A DNA stretch of 46,636 nucleotides. Origin: JAHJHG01 sp964463425 (lineage in GTDB: Bacteria > Patescibacteriota > Microgenomatia > UBA8517). A program made the position numbers and the translations under genes. Below, in pieces: positions 16,553 through 24,875 of this stretch (within the stretch, counting starts at the first letter, position 1; each line of letters starts with the position of its first letter). The stretch lies in the NCBI GenBank assembly GCA_964463425.1, contig CAYXBV010000006.1, positions 1 through 46,636 of the forward strand, read 5' to 3'. The notes below the pieces were generated by a model that did no database searches, had not been told where the DNA came from, and saw only the letters and a list, made by a program, of their open reading frames with translations.

Positions 16553-17506
16553 ATGACAATTTTAGCGTATAACTTATCAGCAAAAATAAAAGACAATTTA
16601 CAGAAGATTGAAATCCTTCGTCGGCAGATATTGTTACTGCCCATACCACCCAAAATAGAACTCCGATTACGATGGGAAGCCTCTCTCCAAAGAACATATT
16701 GGTCCTTGGTATTGGCAGGCAATTCTTTAGGTAAGGCAGATATGGTTAAACTTCTCTCCACTCAAACTCGCACAAAACCAAGCCCAGAGCAGAAAGAGAC
16801 TATTAACTATAAAAAGGCTCTTGATTACATTAGAGAAGACTGGCTCATCTCCTCAAGGACTATTTCTCTCTCAACGGTAAGGAAGCTATACGACATCGCC
16901 TGTAAGCCCACTTTGGGTACCAATTCAAGAATTAGTGCAAACACCAAGAAGCTACAATCATTCATTGACTACCTACAAGCAGGAAAGGAAAGCCCTATCA
17001 TTCAAGCTGGTATTGCTCAAATATCGATTATTAATGCTGACGTGTTTGGAGAGGGCAACGGCTCTATAGCCAGGCTTATCCCCTACTTATACCTCTACAA
17101 ACACGGTTATGATTTCCGAGGATTGTTGGTATTAGATGAATATCTAAGAAGAGATCTTTTTTCTTTGAAGGAGTCCATTGAAAGTGTTGGTAGAAATAAA
17201 CACCTAACTCTTTGGTTGGAGTACTTCACCAATGGGATACTCACTCAACTTCGAAGTGCTTACAAAATTGCTTCTTCCTCTAAATTCCAAACAGAGATAC
17301 CTGCTGCTTTTTGGAAATTAAATGACAGACAAGTTGATATTTTAAATTCACTCGAACAACCGGGGGCAAAAGTAACTAATATGAAAGTTCAGAAAAAATA
17401 TAAGGTTTCTCAAATCACCGCTTCTAGGGATTTATCTAAACTTGTTAAGTTGGGGCTTCTTTTTTCTCACGGCAAGGGGCGCTCCGCTCACTATACCAAA
17501 GTATAA
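16553..17506 (+). CDS. Fic-domain-like protein with degenerate active site and C-terminal winged helix
   Basis: 317 aa from the ATG at 16553 (MTILAYNLSAKIKDN); two ATGs lie just upstream in frame. The fold order is that of large Fic proteins: N-terminal helices with a segment like the inhibitory motif (SLVLAGNSL at ~51-59, where Glu of S-x3-E-G is Ala), then the Fic core, where HPFxxGNGR is replaced by DVFGEGNGS (163-171): no catalytic His, and Arg is Ser. The C-terminal ~60 residues form a winged-helix DNA-binding domain (MKVQKKYKVSQITASRDLSKL). Active Fic proteins usually AMPylate proteins; this one looks catalytically dead and may act as a regulator. Stand-alone, promoter not certain. Confidence 0.7.
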   Translation: MTILAYNLSAKIKDNLQKIEILRRQILLLPIPPKIELRLRWEASLQRTYWSLVLAGNSLGKADMVKLLSTQTRTKPSPEQKETINYKKALDYIREDWLISSRTISLSTVRKLYDIACKPTLGTNSRISANTKKLQSFIDYLQAGKESPIIQAGIAQISIINADVFGEGNGSIARLIPYLYLYKHGYDFRGLLVLDEYLRRDLFSLKESIESVGRNKHLTLWLEYFTNGILTQLRSAYKIASSSKFQTEIPAAFWKLNDRQVDILNSLEQPGAKVTNMKVQKKYKVSQITASRDLSKLVKLGLLFSHGKGRSAHYTKV

Positions 17507-17537
17507 AATAATATATAAAAGGGTGTCGCTTATTTTG

Positions 17538-17608
17538 TGGACCCGCCGAGAATCGAACTCGGGACTCACCCATGCGAAGGGTACGGTATACCACTTGCCT
17601 ACGGGCCC
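17538..17608 (-). tRNA. tRNA-Ala(CGC)
   Basis: 71 nt on the minus strand. Acceptor GGGCCCG pairs with CGGGTCC and contains the G3-U70 wobble that marks alanine tRNAs. Anticodon stem TACCC/GGGTG, loop TTCGCAT, anticodon CGC. T-arm has GTTCGATTC. The D-arm (GGCA...TACC) is imperfect and short. Discriminator A; CCA is not encoded. A second alanine tRNA (TGC) lies in the rRNA locus. Confidence 0.85.
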
Positions 17609-17618
17609 AAGAAACTAA

Positions 17619-17627
17619 ATTATACCA
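17619..17627 (-). promoter_or_regulatory. extended -10 promoter of tRNA-Ala(CGC)
   Basis: Minus strand TGG followed by TATAAT, an extended -10, with no convincing -35. It lies 10 bases before the tRNA 5' end, a normal distance. Confidence 0.45.
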
Positions 17628-17650
17628 AATCTATGTTGTCTTGCTCTTTT

Positions 17651-18751
17651 TTACTGAAGCACACTGAGAGGATTTACGTGAACACCATTTCGAATAACCT
17701 CAAAGTGAAGATGTATTCCCGTTGACCTTCCGGTTGTACCCATCTTACCAATAGCCGAACCTCTGGTCACTGTTTGACCGGGAACAACGTATACCTGGGA
17801 CAAGTGAGCATAGAGTGTTCTGTATCCATTTCCGTGATCGATAATTACTCTGTTTCCATATCCATATCCGTCAAGCCATCCGGCAGCGACAACTGTTCCA
17901 GAATCAGCCGCTAAGATACTGGGGGCTGCTCTGTTAGCGATATCAAGTCCTTTGTGATACCACGCAAATCTTTGTGTGATGGAACCACCAGCGGGCCAAA
18001 CAAAGCTTCCAGAAGCAACTACTGTTCCAGCGTCTGGTGTAATTTGCCTGATTCTTGGTGCAGTTGGTGCCGCTGCAGGAGGTATACCGTCTGGGACAAC
18101 CACTGTTTGTCCAATGGCCAACTCAAAAGTCTCGTCATTGGTAAAAGAGTTGAAAGGATAGTCAACAATTCCCTGAGGAGAGGTGTCGTATTTTTTAGCA
18201 ATGGAATAAACAGTATCTCCCTTACCTACTTTGTGAGACACACCAGTAACTGGTAATACCTCAAGTGCCTGTCCCGCCTTTATCGTGTCTTTGCTACCTA
18301 AATTATTCTGCCAGCGAACCGTGTCTGTCGTAACTCCAAACTTCTCTGCAATGGTACTTATCGTGTCCCCATCTTTAACTGTGTATTCAACTTCCTTATC
18401 TCTCATCTTTTCTGAAACCAAGGTGGTTGTATTGGTGTCTTCTGTTGCCGCAGATAAAACAGTCGAGGTTGAAGGAATTTCCCAAGGGTCAACACTTCTT
18501 CCTGGAAACTCTTGAGCAATAACTGGTGCAATCATCATGCCGGCGGCCGCTAGACCAGCCATTCCAGTATGCATAAGGCGCCTGGCCATCTTCCCTCTTT
18601 GTCGATAAAGAGCTGTGACAAAAATTCCTTTACCTTCTTCAAAACGCAAAAAAGATAAATGAAGATTTTTAATAACATAAACTGCTAGCTCTTTAAAAAA
18701 GAGTTTGAGGTCAGAAGAGAGGTTTAAAATTACGTCGTATGTTTCTTCCAT
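17651..18751 (-). CDS. LysM-containing M23 family metallopeptidase
   Basis: 366 aa. A ~55-residue N-terminal part precedes a hydrophobic stretch (HTGMAGLAAAGMMIAPVIA) that serves as signal or anchor; an in-frame ATG at the MARRL would give a shorter form. Two LysM domains follow (YTVKDGDTISTIAEKFGV at ~123-168, HKVGKGDTVYSIAKKYD at ~173-220), then an M23 domain with HKGLDIA and HLHFEV, the zinc ligands and catalytic His of lysostaphin-type endopeptidases. All residues are present, so it should be active. It cuts peptidoglycan cross-links at the wall, held there by LysM. It is downstream of rho on the same strand. Confidence 0.9.
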   Translation of the reverse strand: MEETYDVILNLSSDLKLFFKELAVYVIKNLHLSFLRFEEGKGIFVTALYRQRGKMARRLMHTGMAGLAAAGMMIAPVIAQEFPGRSVDPWEIPSTSTVLSAATEDTNTTTLVSEKMRDKEVEYTVKDGDTISTIAEKFGVTTDTVRWQNNLGSKDTIKAGQALEVLPVTGVSHKVGKGDTVYSIAKKYDTSPQGIVDYPFNSFTNDETFELAIGQTVVVPDGIPPAAAPTAPRIRQITPDAGTVVASGSFVWPAGGSITQRFAWYHKGLDIANRAAPSILAADSGTVVAAGWLDGYGYGNRVIIDHGNGYRTLYAHLSQVYVVPGQTVTRGSAIGKMGTTGRSTGIHLHFEVIRNGVHVNPLSVLQ

Positions 18752-18826
18752 CTAAGTTGCTAGAAAGAAGATAACACATGTAAAAAAGAGGGTCAAATAA
18801 ACTCGGGGAGCAATAAAATTACCCAA

Positions 18827-20182
18827 CTAGGAGACCTTTAGGCTGTCAAGAAAATCTCGGTTGCTTTCACTCTTTTTTAGCCTCTCCAAAAGCGTTTCTG
18901 TTCTCTCGTCTTGGGAAACCATTTCAAGCATTCTCCTAAGAGTGTGGATTAACTCCAAGTCCTTTTTGCCATAGAGCAATTCTTCTTGTCTTGTTCCAGA
19001 TAAAGAAACATCGATTGCTGGGAAAATTCTCTTGTCTGCAAGCTTTCTAACAAGATGGATTTCCATGTTTCCTGTTCCCTTAAATTCTTCGTAAATCAAA
19101 TCATCCATCCTAGAACCCGTTTCTACCAAGCAAGTTCCAAGAATTGTCAGTGAACCCTTGTCTTCAATTTTCCTGGCTGCACCAAAAAGCTTCTTGGCTG
19201 GGAATAAAGCAACTGGATCAAACCCCCCAGTTAGTGTTCTACCTGATGTTGGCAAGGCTAAGTTATAAGCACGAGCCATTCTTGTTATTGAATCTAAAAC
19301 AACAACAACGTCTTTGCCTTCTTCAACTAATCGCCTGGCTCTTTCTAGGGCTAATTCCCCCACTCTGGTTTGTGCACCAGGGGACTCATCAAAGTTGCTA
19401 GCAGCTACCTCTCCCTTACCGTCGGTTACTTTTTCCATGTGGCGAACAATATCAGTTACTTCCTCTGGTCTTTCACCAATAAGAGCAGCCATTAAGTGAA
19501 CATTTCTGCCGCCTTTTGCCTTACCTACTTCTGGATAATTTTTAGCTATTCCGGAAAGAATGTCTTTCAAGAGCCATGTTTTTCCTGCTTTTGGAGGAGA
19601 AACAATCAACCCTCTTTGGCCAAAACCAATGGGTGCAATTAAATCTAATACTCTAGTTGTAAGCGTATCTTTGTCAGTGCTAAGAATAATTTGGGCATCA
19701 GGGTAAACGGCTAATAATTCGTCGAAGTTTGCCCTGTCAGCAACTTTATCAATTGGACCTCCATTTACTTCCTCCACCTTAAGAAGACCCCAAAAACGCT
19801 CATTTTCCTTTGGGCGCCTTGCTTGTCCACTAATTAAATCTCCAACCCTTAAATTAAATCTTCTAATTTGAGAGGCTGAGATATAAACATCTTTCTCTGA
19901 AGCCGCAAATTTTGGCCTAAGAAGACCTGAGCCTTCGTTGGCAATATCAAGCACTCCCTGAACATGCTCCGTGGGAAGACCTGAATCTGGAATAGCTCTC
20001 CTGTCAACAATTAAATTTTTGGGTTCTTGCTTTTGAATATCTGTTTCCCCTTTTCCTAAAAATCCGGCTGCATCAGATGAGTCTAGCTTTTTCTTTTCTT
20101 CCACAGAATCAGTTACCTTTGTGGTTGCAGAGGTTTTTATACGCGCCGAACTAGAACTGATGGGTTTTTTCGATACGGTCAT
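18827..20182 (-). CDS. rho: transcription termination factor Rho
   Basis: 451 aa. The N-terminal ~65 residues are a low-complexity Ser/Lys extension. The RNA-binding cold-shock-like domain shows GLLRPKFAASEKDVYISASQ and RRFNLRVGDLISGQARRP. The ATPase core has the P-loop SPPKAGKTWLLKDI, LIGERPEEVTDIVRHM, FDESPGAQTRVGELALERAR, VVVLDSITRMARAYN and the conserved LSGTRQEELLY. Rho is a hexameric RNA helicase ending transcription. Complete, with all key motifs. No Shine-Dalgarno is obvious before the ATG. Confidence 0.97.
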   Translation of the reverse strand: MTVSKKPISSSSARIKTSATTKVTDSVEEKKKLDSSDAAGFLGKGETDIQKQEPKNLIVDRRAIPDSGLPTEHVQGVLDIANEGSGLLRPKFAASEKDVYISASQIRRFNLRVGDLISGQARRPKENERFWGLLKVEEVNGGPIDKVADRANFDELLAVYPDAQIILSTDKDTLTTRVLDLIAPIGFGQRGLIVSPPKAGKTWLLKDILSGIAKNYPEVGKAKGGRNVHLMAALIGERPEEVTDIVRHMEKVTDGKGEVAASNFDESPGAQTRVGELALERARRLVEEGKDVVVVLDSITRMARAYNLALPTSGRTLTGGFDPVALFPAKKLFGAARKIEDKGSLTILGTCLVETGSRMDDLIYEEFKGTGNMEIHLVRKLADKRIFPAIDVSLSGTRQEELLYGKKDLELIHTLRRMLEMVSQDERTETLLERLKKSESNRDFLDSLKVS

Positions 20183-20262
20183 TAGAATAAAATCTACATT
20201 TGTAAGAAAATCTGGAAGTGCCTTGCGGCCGCTTGTTGACCCTAGTGATCTTTAAGCTAGCG

Positions 20263-23241
20263 TTATTTTAACTTTAGGCTCCTACCTTTGTCAACTGTTA
20301 AGTGTGTTTTCCCTTTTTTGTTAAGCAAAAATACTAAGCTAATTACTAAAATAGCTAAACCGAGATACTCAAGATACTGTGGCCAAAAGACAATAACCAA
20401 TCTTTGATGGTCCCCTGACACATACCACCCGTTGGCCCAAGAATTTGCTTTGACGTGTCTTAAATATTCTCCGTTAAACCAAGGGAGCACCTTGTTGAAT
20501 AAACTTATATTTTCTTCTTTGAATCCAAAGCCCAACCATCCTGACTCATAACCCTGTCCTAAAATAATTAGCCCCTCTTTTGAGTTTGTTTTTAAACTGT
20601 AATAGCCCGTTCCAGTCTTCCTGCTGTCAACAATTACTATATCATTTGCAGCGCTACTATAACTTACTGGTTCAAGTTTTATCTTTTGCAGTATCGATAT
20701 CGGTACTGGGATAAATTCAATTTTCTCTAAAATATTCTCAGATGACACGCGACCAAAAGAACGGGTTTCTAAATTCAACGTATAACCAGAGCCCTCTATA
20801 TCCTTTGGAAGAATAACAAAGGCTTCATCAAACTCTCCTTCGGGGAGAAGTTCTTCTAAGTCCATTCTCACTGTGTCTGTATTTTGTAAATAAAACTTAA
20901 GACTTCTTCCTTCTGTGTTTTTTCCAGTGATTCGCAACAGATATCCTTGTGAATATGAAAGATCCGGAAAACTAAAGAAATCACAGCTTACTCCCCCATC
21001 AAAAGCCTTATAGGTAACACGCTCTCCATCATTTTCTTTTGAAACTGTGCCAATTTTATTTAAATCACAGTTGTAACCCGTATCAAAACCTCTTTCTAAA
21101 GAAAAATCTTCTTCAGTTTCTCCATCAATCACGATGCTTGCTTTTACTCGTTTCTTGTTATCGAGCTCTATGTCAACAATGCTGTCAATGTTTTCGATTG
21201 CTAACTCTTTTGTTCCTGTAAAATCCAGTGTCTTGCTGAAAAAGTTAACCAAGTTTCCCTCAACCTCGATCTCAACCTCAGCTCTTTTATCAAAATTAGC
21301 AAAAGGATACGTCACCCCATTTTTGTCTTCGACATAAACACCGTTTTCCAAATAAACAACATCCTTTTCTGAATAGGTTGTGTCACTGTCTATCAAAGAA
21401 TAGGACGCCGGTGTACTGAGGTAATTATCATTCTGAACAAAATCTGTTTCATAAATTGAAAGAAAACCAAATTCTTTGGCAACTTGAATATGAGAAGATT
21501 CTGCAATCATTTCCTTTATCTCGTTTATCCTAAGAATTGGCTCTGATCCCCCAGCATTTAATATCGATTCATCAAGGAAAAGATAACCCACTTGGTACTT
21601 CTCTAAAGTCTTTTCAAAAGCGATTAAGTCATCTGAATAAATAGCAAAGGCAGCCTCATTGTAAAAGCTCTCATTGTATGGGCTCCAGCGGTCAAAATCT
21701 CTATCAAATTGAGGATTTGCCATTCCAAACCAAGAAAACCACCCAGATCCTTCATATCCCCAGTCATGAAATTCCCAGTTAAAGGGTGTGTAAATTGGAA
21801 GCTTGGCTATTCTTTCATTCTCATGTTCATTGAGCCAATCAAAGACATGAAAATATTCTGTAGGTATATTTGTTTTCAAAAATGGAGCAATTAAGTGACC
21901 ATCAAAAACTGGTTTCATAAAAATACAGAGCGCCACAAAAACAGTCGGTATAAACAAAAACCTCACTGTTTTTTGCACTCTTGTTTTAGATAGAAAAACA
22001 GACGCTTTGAAAATAAAATAACCAAAATATAACGAAGCCATAAAAACAAAAAGAGTCGAGAACTTAGCAAAAGGCATCCTAAACCCTTCTCTAAATAAAC
22101 CAATGTGTTCATATAAATATGCATACAAAACCCCCGTTGGCGGGTTCATATTAATCAAGAAAAATAGCGACAAAAGAACGACTGGGGCAAGTACTAATCC
22201 AATCTTATTTCTTTTCAATAACGATAAAAGCGCCCCAAAAAAGGAGATTCCAGCCATGATATATCCAATTAGCAAAACTGACTTACTCTGAAGATGGGTA
22301 TTCCATGTATCAAGTAAATCGACAAAAACAGAATGCTCTTGATCAAAAGCTCTCCAAGAAAAAAGAAAGTTCTTATGAATTGCAATATCTGAAAAAGTTC
22401 CATAGCTCTTGTTTCTCAAGAAAGCCTCAGGACTAAAAAGAGAATTTATACGTGAATTTGAAACGATTTCTGCTTGGGTAGCAACAGAGTAAATATTTGG
22501 AAGAATCCAGTAAGCATTAATAGCTAGGGTTATGATTAATATAGCAAGAGAGCGCTGGAGAGCTTTCTTTTTGTTTCTTCCTACCAAGCTGTAGGTAAAC
22601 AAAAACAATATTAGCGCCAGCAAGTAAGGATAAAAAAGTGTGGCCGCATAAGCCATCGGACATGCAAACAAACTAATCCCCGCAAAAACCAATAACGCTT
22701 TCTTTTCCCCCTCCCTTAAGTACTTTAAAGCAAAAAGAAACAACCAGGGTAAAAACGCATATAAGGTTGTAAACATTTCAAAAGGAACGTAAAAAAGCTG
22801 TAAAGTTCCCAGATTGAATAAATAATAAGCTGCCCCTAAAAATGAGGCAGTTAAAACGGTAAAACTATTGCTTTCTCGCTCAAACCAATACTTCAAAAAG
22901 TAATAAATACCCAAAGGACCAGCGGCTAAACATAGGAAAATATAAAAATATCTTAAAAATTGGACAGGTAAAACAAACGAAGAAATCCAAAGTAAAAATA
23001 TTCTAGGCAAATCGGCCATATGAGAATGGGCCGCAACCGCACCAACACCCTGCGCTTCTCTCCATACTCCTGATATCCCCTGCTTTAAAGCTAGACCAAA
23101 ATTAAATTCTGGATGAAGAGCATCCCAACCAGAAAGAATCGTGTTGGGTTCGTAGTTTTTCCACGCAATAATTCCCACCAATAAAAGTATTAAAGCTGGG
23201 AAAATATAATTTTGAAATTTTTTGAAGATATTTTTAAACAT
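20263..23241 (-). CDS. large membrane protein, GT-C glycosyltransferase-like/YfhO-like
   Basis: 992 aa. The first ~470 residues contain about twelve membrane helices; the first is followed by a long outside loop with GWDALHPEFNFGL and AHSHMADLPR, the place where GT-C enzymes carry acidic catalytic residues. A ~470-residue soluble part follows (beta-rich, e.g. DWGYEGSGWFSWFG, YHVFDWLNEHE-like segments), and a final helix near 960-978 (YLEYLGLAILVISLVFLL). This layout is that of polyprenyl-phosphate-dependent glycosyltransferases with an extracytoplasmic tail. Exact family not identified. It may decorate the surface glycan or proteins. Located 80 bases upstream of rho in the genome but on its own. 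Confidence 0.65.
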   Translation of the reverse strand: MFKNIFKKFQNYIFPALILLLVGIIAWKNYEPNTILSGWDALHPEFNFGLALKQGISGVWREAQGVGAVAAHSHMADLPRIFLLWISSFVLPVQFLRYFYIFLCLAAGPLGIYYFLKYWFERESNSFTVLTASFLGAAYYLFNLGTLQLFYVPFEMFTTLYAFLPWLFLFALKYLREGEKKALLVFAGISLFACPMAYAATLFYPYLLALILFLFTYSLVGRNKKKALQRSLAILIITLAINAYWILPNIYSVATQAEIVSNSRINSLFSPEAFLRNKSYGTFSDIAIHKNFLFSWRAFDQEHSVFVDLLDTWNTHLQSKSVLLIGYIMAGISFFGALLSLLKRNKIGLVLAPVVLLSLFFLINMNPPTGVLYAYLYEHIGLFREGFRMPFAKFSTLFVFMASLYFGYFIFKASVFLSKTRVQKTVRFLFIPTVFVALCIFMKPVFDGHLIAPFLKTNIPTEYFHVFDWLNEHENERIAKLPIYTPFNWEFHDWGYEGSGWFSWFGMANPQFDRDFDRWSPYNESFYNEAAFAIYSDDLIAFEKTLEKYQVGYLFLDESILNAGGSEPILRINEIKEMIAESSHIQVAKEFGFLSIYETDFVQNDNYLSTPASYSLIDSDTTYSEKDVVYLENGVYVEDKNGVTYPFANFDKRAEVEIEVEGNLVNFFSKTLDFTGTKELAIENIDSIVDIELDNKKRVKASIVIDGETEEDFSLERGFDTGYNCDLNKIGTVSKENDGERVTYKAFDGGVSCDFFSFPDLSYSQGYLLRITGKNTEGRSLKFYLQNTDTVRMDLEELLPEGEFDEAFVILPKDIEGSGYTLNLETRSFGRVSSENILEKIEFIPVPISILQKIKLEPVSYSSAANDIVIVDSRKTGTGYYSLKTNSKEGLIILGQGYESGWLGFGFKEENISLFNKVLPWFNGEYLRHVKANSWANGWYVSGDHQRLVIVFWPQYLEYLGLAILVISLVFLLNKKGKTHLTVDKGRSLKLK

Positions 23242-23288
23242 TCTTTCGACTCAGTTAATAAATTCTAATTATTAATTTAGGCGAAAGA

Positions 23289-23347
23289 GCGACAACTGCA
23301 AGAGGAATTGATCCATGGAGGATCGAAATTCTTCAAGCAATCGTCGC
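23289..23347 (-). terminator. long imperfect hairpin after the lipoprotein gene
   Basis: GCGAC (23289-23293) pairs with GTCGC (23343-23347); inside, TGCAAGAGGAATT pairs with AATTCTTCAAGCA with small bulges, and GATC with GATC. On the minus strand, downstream of the lipoprotein, it is followed by TCTTTC, not a strong T-run. A terminator or mRNA-stabilising stem is likely. Confidence 0.4.
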
Positions 23348-23381
23348 TGATTCGAGACATATAGTGAAAGACAGTTTGGTG

Positions 23382-24128
23382 TTAACGACGAAAAAGGCCG
23401 CTCCAATGTGCTTGGGCCAACCCATCGCCAATGACTACTAGGTGCCATTCAACTGTTTCGCAGGCATCTATTGTGCCGCAATTAGCACCATCTGGCACGG
23501 CTGACATTCGATAAGCGTAATGGTCAAGCAAAGCTTGGCCTACAATCGAAACATCTTCCGGTTGCCCCATGTCCCAGACCCTGCCGGCAATAGTAAAACC
23601 GTTATCAATCGTGTTGCCCCGGAACATGGCTGTTGGACCAAAATGGTTAACAACCACCACCAGGCATCCCTTGGTTGGGGTAGCAACACAACTAACATCT
23701 AACCCAGGAATTGTAACTTCCCCTGCTGTCATTACGCGGTAATAGTATTGTGGCACATCCATTCCGCAGGGTGAGTTGTCACAATAATCTCCATCTTCAA
23801 AGGGAGATTCATAGGCCGCGAGTGCTGGGCGATCCCCATGAGGAACATCTGGAAAAACAACCTGGCGACTTGCGTCAGGCGATTCGATTTCCGGATATTC
23901 CAAAGAGCCAGTCAAACGAAAAACTTCGTTTACTGTTGATTCCCCAGGCAATTCAGGTGCCGGATTGGCGCCTTTGTCACCATCGTCATCTTCGGGGCTC
24001 TCCTCAATTGCTGAAGGGGCCGCCGTCTGAGTTACATCCTCTTCGGGTGTTGCCAAAGGCGAACCTTGGCAAGCCGTAACGAAAAGAATTGTAACCAAGA
24101 ACAAAGAAAGTACTTTCAGATATTTCAT
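23382..24128 (-). CDS. secreted lipoprotein of unknown function
   Basis: 248 aa. A type II signal peptide is clear: MKYLKVLSLFLVTILFVTAC with a lipobox-like VTAC, so the Cys at 20 would be lipidated. A Glu/Asp/Pro-rich linker (to ~62) follows, then a globular domain with four or more Cys (DYCDNSPCGMDVPQYYYRV, CVATPTKGCLVVVVNHFG, CGTIDACETVEW) and a C-terminal WSGLFRR. I do not recognise the domain. GC content of sampled lines is 47-52%, against ~33-36% nearby, suggesting recent transfer. The start overlaps the stop of the small membrane gene upstream (ATGA). Confidence 0.7.
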   Translation of the reverse strand: MKYLKVLSLFLVTILFVTACQGSPLATPEEDVTQTAAPSAIEESPEDDDGDKGANPAPELPGESTVNEVFRLTGSLEYPEIESPDASRQVVFPDVPHGDRPALAAYESPFEDGDYCDNSPCGMDVPQYYYRVMTAGEVTIPGLDVSCVATPTKGCLVVVVNHFGPTAMFRGNTIDNGFTIAGRVWDMGQPEDVSIVGQALLDHYAYRMSAVPDGANCGTIDACETVEWHLVVIGDGLAQAHWSGLFRR

Positions 24129-24316
24129 CTTCTTCTGCCTCCTTTGGCAAAGATAAACACGGCAATTTCAAGTACCGCATCTAGACCAATTACTCCTGCT
24201 GCCGTCCAACGAACAAATTCAGTTGGAAGCCCTAATGGAAAAACCAATAAGGCAAGAGCCAGCAGGTTTAAGGAAATAGTAATTCCGGTTAAAAAACCCA
24301 TCCATTTCTCGTTCAT
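24125..24316 (-). CDS. small two-helix membrane protein
   Basis: 63 aa, ATG 24316 with RBS GGGAGGTG six bases upstream. Two hydrophobic segments: ~7-29 (GFLTGITISLNLLALALLVF) and ~37-56 (WTAAGVIGLDAVLEIAVFIF), with a basic tail KGGRRR. It overlaps the lipoprotein gene by 4 bases, so they form a two-gene operon. Function unknown; perhaps helps export or anchoring of the lipoprotein. The 248 bases upstream hold a CAGTCTTT/AAAGACTG inverted repeat around 24370 and nothing else that I can recognise. Confidence 0.65.
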   Translation of the reverse strand: MNEKWMGFLTGITISLNLLALALLVFPLGLPTEFVRWTAAGVIGLDAVLEIAVFIFAKGGRRR

Positions 24317-24564
24317 TTTTGCACCTCCCGTGCTTAAATCTGATTACAAATAGGGTTTAATTTAACAGTCTTTAAAAAAGACTGGGATTTCTGTCTGTAT
24401 GTCTCGTTAATGTGCCTCCTAAAAACCTCCGAAAAAGCGCGTAAAAAATTGGCAGGCTTTTTCTTTAGTCTAGGAAACGATTTGTCTTTAATTTCTTAAA
24501 GGCAAAGGATAAAAAGTAATGTAATTAGATTAATTATTTTCTCTCCCCTGCCTCCAAAAAGCTC

Positions 24565-24816
24565 TTATCCGTTAACTTGTGCTTTCTTTGCAAGTTTTTT
24601 AGAAAAATATAGAAGTGATCCTGAAGCGACAAGAAACCCTGCGCCAAGAATGAAAGGGTTAATATCTCCCAAATCGGTATCTACTGGCTCATGAGTTGAT
24701 GCTCCACAAACCACTCCACCACCATAAACACTGACACAATTTTCCTGAGCCAAAATTGCTTTTGGTAAAGAAAATGTCGTGACTAATATTGCTAAAGATA
24801 AAAATAACTTTTTCAT
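24565..24816 (-). CDS. small secreted protein with C-terminal membrane anchor, likely sortase substrate
   Basis: 83 aa. Signal peptide MKKLFLSLAILVTTFSLPKAILA, then a short mature part with two Cys (ENCVSVYGGGVVCGAS), the segment HEPVDTDLGDINP, a membrane helix (PFILGAGFLVASGSLLYF) and a basic tail SKKLAKKAQVNG. Signal peptide plus helix plus positive tail is the architecture of sortase-anchored proteins; PVDTD could stand in for LPxTG (inference). The gene directly follows the sortase gene, with its own perfect promoter just upstream. It is probably abundant for its size. Confidence 0.65.
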   Translation of the reverse strand: MKKLFLSLAILVTTFSLPKAILAQENCVSVYGGGVVCGASTHEPVDTDLGDINPFILGAGFLVASGSLLYFSKKLAKKAQVNG

Positions 24817-24828
24817 ACGATTGGTGGT

Positions 24829-24857
24829 ATTATAAGTAATATAGGATAATATGTCAA
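24829..24857 (-). promoter_or_regulatory. perfect-consensus sigma70 promoter
   Basis: Minus strand TTGACA (24852-24857), 17-base spacer, TATAAT (24829-24834): a 12 of 12 match. Predicted start near 24822, only ~6 bases before the ATG at 24816, so the transcript of the 83-aa secreted protein is nearly leaderless. Confidence 0.75.
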
Positions 24858-24875
24858 GGCTAAAAGACTAATCTA

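Noticed and set aside
17537..17725. A 62-codon plus-strand frame
   Set aside because: It is the antisense of tRNA-Ala(CGC) and of the end of the M23 gene.
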